Shown here piece after piece: positions 16,635 through 23,073 of a DNA stretch of 64,000 nucleotides (its first letter is position 1; every line of letters begins with the position of its first letter). Under the pieces are notes generated by a model. The model was not told the DNA's origin and ran no database searches. It saw only the letters and a list, made by a program, of their open reading frames with translations. This DNA is from Malaciobacter molluscorum LMG 25693 (GTDB lineage: Bacteria > Campylobacterota > Campylobacteria > Campylobacterales > Arcobacteraceae), in assembly GCF_003544935.1 (NCBI RefSeq), contig NZ_CP032098.1:1612001-1676000 (forward strand), read 5' to 3'. Position numbers and translations under genes: made by a program.

Positions 16635-17528
16635 ATGAAAAAATTGCTACTACTTTTAGTACCTATGATTTTATTCTCTTCAATTTATGCAAAAGATATA
16701 GAGAAACCAAGTCAAGAAAAAATAGATAAAAAATTAAATAGTTTAAAAAAACCTTTATTTACTCCCTTTGTTGAAAATTATATTTTAAATGATTTAAAAC
16801 AATTAAGAGATGATAACAAAAAATTAAAAGTAGAGCTTTACAAAAGGTTAGCTGAAAAAGAAGTGGAAATTTCAACAAATGCCATAAATTATGCTACTTC
16901 GACAATCAATAATATTTTTTATATTATTGCAGCTGCCTCTTCATTATTGGTAATTATTGGATTAAATTCAATTAGAGATGTAAATCAAAAAATCAGAACT
17001 ATTGTTGATGAAAAAGTTTCTAAAGTAATTGATGATTATGAAAAAAGAATGAGTTTAATCGAAAAAGATTTAGATAAACGTTCAAAACAAGTATTACAAA
17101 ACCAAAAAGAAATTGAAAAGACAAATACCATTCACTCACTATGGATAAGAGCCGCGCAAGAAACTACTCCTAGTGGTAAAATCGAAATTTATGACGATAT
17201 TTTAAAAATAAAACCTTATGATGCAGAAGCATTAACTTATAAGGCTGAGGCAGCTTTAGAATTAGAAGAAGCGAATTGGGCTTTACACTTAGCAAATCAA
17301 GCACTTAATATAGATGATGACTATCCTAATGCATTCTATCAAAAAGCAAAAGCAAATGCAGTATTAGGTTATAGTGATTTTGCAATAAATGATCTTGAAA
17401 AAGCATTAATGTTAAATGAACAATATATTGAAGAAATAGAAAATGAAGAAGAGTTTGATAGTTTAAATGAAAATAAAAAATTTATAACTTTAATAAAAAA
17501 ATATAAACAGGATAGCGAAACTAATTAA
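16635..17528 (+). CDS. Membrane protein with TPR repeats, last gene of the ectoine operon
   Basis: 297 residues. Signal peptide (about 1-19, ending SIYA), a periplasmic coil segment, one membrane helix (about 92-115, TINNIFYIIAAASSLLVIIGL), a coiled coil (about 115-175) and two to three TPR-like repeats (about 185-265) with an acidic tail. The TPR part should be cytoplasmic if the signal is cleaved. It begins 15 bases after ask with its own AAAGGA, so it is very probably cotranscribed with ectoine synthesis. Function unknown; a role in osmotic or envelope response is only suggested by position. Confidence 0.75.
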   Translation: MKKLLLLLVPMILFSSIYAKDIEKPSQEKIDKKLNSLKKPLFTPFVENYILNDLKQLRDDNKKLKVELYKRLAEKEVEISTNAINYATSTINNIFYIIAAASSLLVIIGLNSIRDVNQKIRTIVDEKVSKVIDDYEKRMSLIEKDLDKRSKQVLQNQKEIEKTNTIHSLWIRAAQETTPSGKIEIYDDILKIKPYDAEALTYKAEAALELEEANWALHLANQALNIDDDYPNAFYQKAKANAVLGYSDFAINDLEKALMLNEQYIEEIENEEEFDSLNENKKFITLIKKYKQDSETN

Positions 17529-17593
17529 TAAACTTAAATCTAATTTAATTTTAGTTGCTATACAATTTGTATATATACCAAAAGGAGTTTATT

Positions 17594-18418
17594 ATGGAAA
17601 TTTCAAATAATGTATCTTCTTATGTAAATCAATACAAAACTAATAATACTTTAGAAAAGATTGCAACTGGTTTAGAATTAAATAGAGCAGCAAATGATGC
17701 ATCTTCTCTTGTAATTTCTGATAAATTAAGAACTCAATCAAGTGGATATGTTCAAGCTATTTCAAACACAAATAGTGCAATTGCATCTACGCAAATTGCA
17801 GATAGAGCAATATCTGAACAATCAAATATTCTTAATAGTGTAAAAGAAAAACTTCTTCAAGCTTCAACAGATACAACTTCACAAGAAGGAAGAGAAGCTT
17901 TACTTAAAGATGTTCAAAATTTATTAAAAGGGTTAGATTCAATTGGTAGTGCAACAAACTATAATGGTGAATCTCTTCTTCAATCTTCTAGTTCTGATCA
18001 AAGTGCTAGCCAAGCAAAAATCTATCAAACAGGAACAGAAGAATCAGATACAACAGAATCAAACTCTGTTCAAGCAAATACAGTTGGTTTAGGATTAAGT
18101 GATTTATTATCAGATTTACCTTCTGATTTTACTGCACAAGATGCAAGAGATTATTTATCTAGAGTTGATGATGCTATAGGAACGCTAAATGATTACAGAA
18201 GTGATTTAGGTTCAACTCAAAATCAATTAGCAAGTACAGGTAGAAATTTACTTACACAAGAGACACAAACTTCTAGAGCTGAATCAGAATTAAGTGCAGC
18301 AAATATCGCAAGAAGTTTAAGTGATTTCAATAAACAAAGTGTATTATCACAAGCTGGTGCATATACACAATCACAATTTAATATAACACAACAATCAGTA
18401 TTACGACTTTTAACATAA
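17594..18418 (+). CDS. Flagellin-like protein, short
   Basis: 274 residues from the ATG at 17594, chosen because AAAGGAG precedes it at 8 bases; an upstream in-frame ATG at 17555 has no such site. The N-terminal helix region (NTLEKIATGLELNRAANDASSLVISDKLRTQSSG) and the C-terminal SRAESELSAANIARSLSDFNKQ are the conserved D0/D1 flagellin domains; the variable middle is only about 60 residues. It could be a minor filament protein (FlaC-like) or one of the main flagellins. No sigma-28 or sigma-54 promoter is recognisable upstream, and no other flagellar gene is adjacent. Confidence 0.88.
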   Translation: MEISNNVSSYVNQYKTNNTLEKIATGLELNRAANDASSLVISDKLRTQSSGYVQAISNTNSAIASTQIADRAISEQSNILNSVKEKLLQASTDTTSQEGREALLKDVQNLLKGLDSIGSATNYNGESLLQSSSSDQSASQAKIYQTGTEESDTTESNSVQANTVGLGLSDLLSDLPSDFTAQDARDYLSRVDDAIGTLNDYRSDLGSTQNQLASTGRNLLTQETQTSRAESELSAANIARSLSDFNKQSVLSQAGAYTQSQFNITQQSVLRLLT

Positions 18419-18451
18419 CAATACTTGAGAAAATATTCTCAAGTGTTGTTT
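18417..18451 (+). terminator. Terminator of the flagellin-like gene
   Basis: AACAA and CTTGAGA (18417-18430) pair with TCTCAAG and TTGTT (18436-18450) around a short AT loop, starting at the stop codon and running into TTTATT. It probably also serves the converging gene that ends at 18453. Confidence 0.8.
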
Positions 18452-18452
18452 A

Positions 18453-18965
18453 TTAAAAATCTATTGTTTTATATACTCTTATTCTTTTTTTAGGATTTTT
18501 TGTAACTTTTGAATATCTAATACCATCATAATTAAAATAGTTTCTATATCCAGTTATTACTCTTTTTGTTCTTACTTTTTCATATTTTGTTTCATATCTT
18601 GTCTCATAATGATAATTATTAAAACTGTTTGATCTTAACTCATTTGCTATTTTACCACCAATTAATCCACCCACTATTTTTGCAGCTGTATTTCCATTAC
18701 CTTTACCAATTTGATTTCCTAAAATTGCACCAGCTGTTACTCCTACAATAGTATCTATACCTATTGAATTATTATTTGAAGAATAATTATCATCATATAT
18801 TTTTTGTCTATATTCTTTCTCATAACACTCTTGAATAGGTTTATTTATTCTTACTTCTTTATATATAGGTTCACTATGAGTTACTCTTACAAATTCATTT
18901 GATTTTAAAGAATTTGCAAATATTAGATTTGTAAATAATATAGTTAAAACAATAATTCTTTTCAT
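18453..18965 (-). CDS. Glycine-zipper (2TM) outer-membrane-associated protein
   Basis: 170 residues with a cleavable signal peptide (about 1-17). The central segment IDTIVGVTAGAILGNQIGKGNGNTAAKIVGGLIGGKIANEL (about 70-110) is a glycine-zipper double hairpin as in the 17-kDa surface antigen/YmgG/Lpp-like family; flanking regions are rich in Tyr, Arg and Lys. No lipobox cysteine is present. Members are linked to envelope stress and membrane insertion, but the exact role is unknown. It is followed upstream by the c-type cytochrome gene on the same strand, 20 bases away. Confidence 0.75.
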   Translation of the reverse strand: MKRIIVLTILFTNLIFANSLKSNEFVRVTHSEPIYKEVRINKPIQECYEKEYRQKIYDDNYSSNNNSIGIDTIVGVTAGAILGNQIGKGNGNTAAKIVGGLIGGKIANELRSNSFNNYHYETRYETKYEKVRTKRVITGYRNYFNYDGIRYSKVTKNPKKRIRVYKTIDF

Positions 18966-18985
18966 AATATATCCTTTTACAATAT

Positions 18986-19291
18986 CTATTTTATTGAAGA
19001 TATATAATCAGCTAATACTTTAATATCTTCATCACTTAATCTTGCAACTTGACCTTTCATTACGCCTTTCATTGCTCCTCCATATGTTCCTTTTTTATAT
19101 CCATATAAAGTATCTTGAATTTTTTTACTATCCCAACCTTTAATTATTTTACTTTTACCTAAAGCAGCTTTTTGTGCATTTACACCATGACATGTAGCAC
19201 AAGATTTGAAAAGAGTTTCACCATTTGAAGCCATTAAAGATGTTGCTGTAAAAAATGCAACTATTGTTATAATTTTTTTTGTTGTAGTCAT
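18986..19291 (-). CDS. Small class I c-type cytochrome (c553 type)
   Basis: 101 residues. Signal peptide (about 1-21), one heme site CATCH at residues 31-35 and a likely axial Met in GAMKGVMKGQVARLSDEDI, then the C-terminal helix KVLADYISSIK. It is a periplasmic electron carrier, probably between the bc1 complex and a terminal oxidase or peroxidase. The family is abundant in Campylobacterota. A clear gap separates it from the smaller cytochrome of the two-component operon. Confidence 0.92.
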   Translation of the reverse strand: MTTTKKIITIVAFFTATSLMASNGETLFKSCATCHGVNAQKAALGKSKIIKGWDSKKIQDTLYGYKKGTYGGAMKGVMKGQVARLSDEDIKVLADYISSIK

Positions 19292-19357
19292 TTTATACTC
19301 CTTTTTTTTATATTTGAAGTATAAAATTTAATTGTGGACAGATTGTGAAAAATTAAA

Positions 19358-19687
19358 CTATTTTAATTTTCCAAATACTTTATATTTTTCCCAATAAATA
19401 TCAATTGCTTTTTTTAATTCTTTATCACTTAACCTTGTAGGCTCTTTTAGTTTAAATCTAAGAATAAAAGCTTCTGGCATTACTGTAGTCTCTTTAGTTG
19501 GATTTTTCATATATGAAAACATAGCTTTTTTTACATCCTCTTCACTACTATATTTAAGTAAATATCTATAAAAATACTTATCAATAGATACTGGAATATC
19601 TTTATGACAAGATATACAGTTTTTCTCATATATATTTGCATTTAAAAAATTTATACAAATTATTAATAAAATAATATATTTTACCAT
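19358..19687 (-). CDS. Monoheme cytochrome c-like protein, last gene of the two-component operon
   Basis: 109 residues with signal peptide (about 1-17) and one heme motif CISCH at residues 24-28; a Met in TVMPEAFILRF is a possible sixth ligand. The rest lacks a standard class I spacing but ends in LSDKELKKAIDIYWEKY, a cytochrome-like C-terminal helix. The start overlaps the end of the sensor kinase gene by seven bases, so it is part of the DUF1104-like/regulator/kinase operon. It may be the redox output or the sensed partner of the system; this is inference. Confidence 0.8.
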   Translation of the reverse strand: MVKYIILLIICINFLNANIYEKNCISCHKDIPVSIDKYFYRYLLKYSSEEDVKKAMFSYMKNPTKETTVMPEAFILRFKLKEPTRLSDKELKKAIDIYWEKYKVFGKLK

Positions 19688-20868
19688 TTTACTTCTACCT
19701 TTGTTCCTTCTTTTAATTTAGAAGAAAAATCAACTTTTAGTTTATACTCTTTTGCTATTAAAGATACAATACTTAAGCCAATACCAAATCCCCCTACACT
19801 TTTATCAAAACGAGTATATCTAATAAAAAGTTTTTTAAGTTGTTCTTGACTCATTCCTTGGCCACTATCTTCAATTTTGAAACAACCCTCTTCTAAAGAT
19901 ACATTTATCAGTCCTTTTATTTTATTATACTTAATTGCATTTGATAAAAGATTATCAATAAGTTTTGATAATTTCTTTTTATCCATATTTATATAAATAT
20001 TATCACTAATATTTAAAACAAAATCTATTTTTTTAGCTTGGGCTAATGTACTAAAAAATTCAACTCTTTGTTCAAGTAATACTGATAAATTAATATCTTC
20101 ATTTCTTGAAATTATTTTATTATTTAAAGTAAGATAAGTTAAATCATCATATATATTAGATATTGTTTTTGCACCTATATCTATTCTATTTATCTTATTT
20201 TTCAATTTTTCTTCTAATTTATACTGTTTAATCATCTCAATATTTGTCACAATTGTACTTACAGGAGTATTTAATTCATGAGTAGTATCTTTTATAAATC
20301 TATCAAGAATATACATAGATTGTTTCATAGGCTTTAAAACTATATTTAAAAGAAAATATCCTATAAAAAGCATAAAAAGAAAAACAACAGCATTTATAAA
20401 AGTTAATGTTTTTTCTAACTTTTCTAACCAACTTTTATCTTCAGGTATCTCAATAACTATATATTTTGCACCAAGATAATAAGATTCTGGTTGAGTAATA
20501 TAATGAATTTTATCATTTGTTAAATAGATTACTTTATTAAATTTTATATCATTTGAATCTAAAGTAGAAAATATCTTTTTTTTAGAACTATCATATATTG
20601 CTGACTTATATCGTTCGTCGCGTGGGTAATATTTGTATTTATCAAAGTTAATATGCAAATCTTTTAATCTATAAATAAAATCACTTGAATAATCTTGAAG
20701 TTTTATTCTTTGCTTTTCTAGCATCAAGTCTTTTTGGAAAAAGTAAAATATATATCCAATAAAAAGTAATATAATACAACATAAAGATAAGTACAATAAA
20801 GAAAATCGTATTAAAGTTTTCTTTTCACTACGAATTAAATCTATATCCAAGTCTTTTAAGGCTAACAA
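19681..20868 (-). CDS. Sensor histidine kinase
   Basis: 395 residues. Two membrane helices (about 17-44 and 154-178) frame a ~110-residue periplasmic sensor domain; then the HisKA box with the phosphorylated His197 in TTHELNTPVSTI, the N box DNLLSNAIKYNK and G boxes EDSGQGMSQEQL and GFGIGLSIV. No separate HAMP is obvious. The start is uncertain: no ATG precedes the first helix, only TTG codons at 20868 and 20850, both inside the 3' end of the regulator gene, implying coupled translation. Partner is the adjacent regulator. Confidence 0.93.
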   Translation of the reverse strand: MLALKDLDIDLIRSEKKTLIRFSLLYLSLCCIILLFIGYIFYFFQKDLMLEKQRIKLQDYSSDFIYRLKDLHINFDKYKYYPRDERYKSAIYDSSKKKIFSTLDSNDIKFNKVIYLTNDKIHYITQPESYYLGAKYIVIEIPEDKSWLEKLEKTLTFINAVVFLFMLFIGYFLLNIVLKPMKQSMYILDRFIKDTTHELNTPVSTIVTNIEMIKQYKLEEKLKNKINRIDIGAKTISNIYDDLTYLTLNNKIISRNEDINLSVLLEQRVEFFSTLAQAKKIDFVLNISDNIYINMDKKKLSKLIDNLLSNAIKYNKIKGLINVSLEEGCFKIEDSGQGMSQEQLKKLFIRYTRFDKSVGGFGIGLSIVSLIAKEYKLKVDFSSKLKEGTKVEVKW

Positions 20869-21493
20869 TTTTATCTTTTCCTATAATTTTTCTAAGATTT
20901 TTTATATACGTTCTAAGTGAACTATCACTTGGTTCTTCTTCATAATCCCAAACATAATTAAAAATTCTTTCATGATCTAATAATTCATTTGGATTTAATA
21001 AAAAAAGTTTCAAAAGTTTTAACTCTTTTTTATTTAATGTTACAACTTCATCATCTTTTTTTAATAAAAAAGATGACATATTAAATACTATATTATCATC
21101 AATTTTTATAATCTCTTCTTTATTAGAATATTCTCTTTTTAAAATTGTTTTTACTCTTAAAAATATCTCTTTTAATTCAAAAGGTTTTCTTATATAATCA
21201 TCACAACCACTATCAAATCCTTCTTCTAAAGACTGCATAGAATTTAAAGATGTAATAAAAATTGCTGGAGTTTTATTTTGATTTTTTCTAATTTCTTGTA
21301 AAACTTCGAATCCATTTAATAAAGGTACATTAACATCAAGAAGTAATAAATCATAGCTTTTTTCATATACTTTACTAAGTGCTTCTTCTCCATCATATGC
21401 ACTATCTACTTCAAAATTATTCTCTTCAAAATACTCAATTATAGTATCACTTAATGTTATATCATCTTCTAATAAAAGTAGTTGTCGTTCCAT
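20828..21493 (-). CDS. OmpR/PhoB family response regulator
   Basis: 221 residues. Receiver domain with acidic pair near residue 10 (LLEDD), phosphoacceptor Asp53 in LLLLDVNVPLLNGFEVL and Lys in IRKPFELKE; C-terminal winged helix (about 125-220) ending in SLRTYIKNLRKIIGKDKIVSLKRLGYRF. All receiver residues are intact, so it is a normal DNA-binding output for the neighbouring kinase. It follows the DUF1104-like gene by two bases. A candidate binding site of direct repeats lies upstream of that gene, suggesting autoregulation of the whole operon. Confidence 0.95.
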   Translation of the reverse strand: MERQLLLLEDDITLSDTIIEYFEENNFEVDSAYDGEEALSKVYEKSYDLLLLDVNVPLLNGFEVLQEIRKNQNKTPAIFITSLNSMQSLEEGFDSGCDDYIRKPFELKEIFLRVKTILKREYSNKEEIIKIDDNIVFNMSSFLLKKDDEVVTLNKKELKLLKLFLLNPNELLDHERIFNYVWDYEEEPSDSSLRTYIKNLRKIIGKDKIVSLKRLGYRFNS

Positions 21494-21495
21494 AA

Positions 21496-21714
21496 TTATC
21501 TATTCATTCTTTTTTTATTTTTTATATAGGCTTTTTTCTCTTTTTCATTCATAGTAGGAATTCTACTTTTTAACTCTTGATTAAAGTTTCTTTGCTCATG
21601 TGGTTTTACATAACCCATTATTGCAATAAGTTCTTGTGTACTCATTTCTGAAAAATCTGTTTTTCCAAAAATAGAAGAAAAAAATATCATCATAATAAAT
21701 ATTACTTTTAGCAT
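21496..21714 (-). CDS. Small periplasmic DUF1104-like protein
   Basis: 72 residues. Signal peptide (about 1-17, ending IFGK), then FSEMSTQELIAIMGYVKPHEQRNFNQEL and PTMNEKEKKAYIKNKKRM. The pattern STxELI...G...R..F..E...R...M...E matches the DUF1104 periplasmic proteins of Campylobacterota, which resemble short Spy/CpxP-like helical proteins. As first gene of a regulator-kinase operon it may be an accessory sensor that binds a ligand or misfolded protein and modulates the kinase, by analogy with CpxP. Family match is from memory of the pattern. Confidence 0.65.
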   Translation of the reverse strand: MLKVIFIMMIFFSSIFGKTDFSEMSTQELIAIMGYVKPHEQRNFNQELKSRIPTMNEKEKKAYIKNKKRMNR

Positions 21715-21756
21715 TCAATCTCTTTTATTTGTTTTGAAAAGTAATAGTACCATAAT

Positions 21757-21774
21757 AATTGTAGAAAAATTGTA
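21757..21774. promoter_or_regulatory. Candidate response-regulator box before the DUF1104 operon
   Basis: AATTGTA occurs at 21757-21763 and again at 21768-21774, an exact 7-base direct repeat with an 11-base period. It lies 43-60 bases upstream of the operon start, overlapping the expected -35 region, as for activation by an OmpR-type dimer. The adjacent operon encodes such a regulator. Confidence 0.5.
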
Positions 21775-21835
21775 AAGTAAAGTGCTATATTTAACTTCAG
21801 GTATAATAAAATCAAAAAAACAAAAAGAGAGAGTT

Positions 21836-22120
21836 ATGTTAAAAAATATTATATTGATTATCTTTTTATCTATACTTTTAATAGGTTGCCAAAGTAAACA
21901 AAAAGATGAAAAATGGACTTCTTGGATTTATCCAGATAAATTACAAACAAAAAGAGTAATTAAGAATGGTATATATAATTCATTAAAAGAGTGTAAATCA
22001 GCTTCAATTGAAAAAATAAAAAAATTAGATGTAGAAAAATATGCAGATTTCAAATGTGGATTGAACTGTACATTTAATGAAAATCTTAAAACAGAAGTTT
22101 GTCAAAAAATGATTAGATAA
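21836..22120 (+). CDS. Small lipoprotein, unknown function
   Basis: 94 residues from the ATG at 21836, chosen because the signal peptide then starts correctly and GAGAG lies just upstream; an upstream in-frame start at 21782 would add a polar leader. The lipobox LIGC places the lipidated cysteine at residue 18. The mature part has four further cysteines (ECKS, KCGLNC, VCQ), suggesting disulfides, plus a WTSWIYPDKL stretch. I do not recognise the family. Divergent from the DUF1104 operon, with the 11-bp repeats in the shared gap, so possibly under the same regulator. Confidence 0.7.
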   Translation: MLKNIILIIFLSILLIGCQSKQKDEKWTSWIYPDKLQTKRVIKNGIYNSLKECKSASIEKIKKLDVEKYADFKCGLNCTFNENLKTEVCQKMIR

Positions 22121-22385
22121 ATATATATTTTGACATATATGACTATATTAAGACATTTTAATGTATCATTTTTACACATTATGAAAAAAAATTAAATTTT
22201 CTTCACTTTAAAAAATTATTAAAAATTATATTTTTTTAATATGCAAAGATACCATATTATAGATACTTATCAACACTACTATATTAAAAATAATTTTTCT
22301 ATTCCAATTATTCTTAATTATTGTTAAATTCAATTTTATTCTTATAAAGTTATCATTAGACAAGATTTAATATTAGGGAAAACAC

Positions 22386-23057
22386 ATGAATGCATTAAAA
22401 CATATGAAAATTCTATACGTAAATGATAGAAATAGTGATGAGGAATATGGTGTTTCTGAACTACAAGATTATTGTAATAATATTATTGTCTCAAATAATA
22501 GTATAAATGCAATAGAAGTTTACAAACAAGAGAAGCCAGAGATAGTTATATACAGTGTATCTTTTCCAAAAATAAAAGAGGAAGAGTTTATTGAAAAGAT
22601 AAAAAGTATAAATGAAAAGGCACAAGTGATAATAACAACAAAAAACATTGATAAACATAAGCTTTACAATGCTATTAATTTTCATTTAATCAAATATCTA
22701 GCATATCCATTTAATATGAACTCACTGCTAGACTCTTTGAAAGATTGTATAAAAAGTATCGATTCTAACACATCTAATATCATTAAATTATCGAATAGTT
22801 TGACATATGATAGATTTAATAAATCACTTCTTAAAAATGGAGAATTAGTATCTTTATCAACAAAAGAAACAAACTTCTTTGATACTCTAGTTAAAAATAA
22901 AGACAGAGCAGTTAGCTATGAAGAGTTTAATCAAATAATTTGGCAAGGTGAGATGACTAAAGATGCATTAAGATCTATTGTAAAAGATTTAAGAAGAAAA
23001 ATTGATAAATCAATTATAAAAAATGTATCAGGTATTGGATATAGAGTAGATTTATAA
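22386..23057 (+). CDS. Atypical OmpR-type response regulator lacking the phosphorylation site
   Basis: 223 residues. N-terminal receiver-like domain and C-terminal winged helix (about 135-222, ending KDLRRKIDKSIIKNVSGIGYRV). At the place of the phosphoacceptor aspartate the chain reads VIYSVSFPKI, i.e. Ser57, and the conserved Lys before Pro-Phe is Tyr (LAYPF). The receiver is therefore unlikely to be phosphorylated in the normal way; such regulators act as constitutive dimers or bind small ligands. No kinase gene is adjacent. It converges on the GGDEF-EAL gene and shares a terminator with it. A 265-base AT-rich gap precedes it, with no other gene seen. Confidence 0.88.
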   Translation: MNALKHMKILYVNDRNSDEEYGVSELQDYCNNIIVSNNSINAIEVYKQEKPEIVIYSVSFPKIKEEEFIEKIKSINEKAQVIITTKNIDKHKLYNAINFHLIKYLAYPFNMNSLLDSLKDCIKSIDSNTSNIIKLSNSLTYDRFNKSLLKNGELVSLSTKETNFFDTLVKNKDRAVSYEEFNQIIWQGEMTKDALRSIVKDLRRKIDKSIIKNVSGIGYRVDL

Positions 23058-23073
23058 TCTACTCTATATATTT
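23039..23073. terminator. Bidirectional terminator inside two convergent stop regions
   Basis: A perfect 14-bp stem (ATATAGAGTAGATT with its complement) closes on TAT and is followed by TTTT. It spans the last codons and stop of the atypical regulator and the last codons of the GGDEF-EAL gene, so the hairpin is coding on both strands. Confidence 0.85.

Noticed and set aside
17555-17593. Earlier start of the flagellin-like gene
   Set aside because: It would add a non-flagellin leader, and the AAAGGAG site points to 17594.
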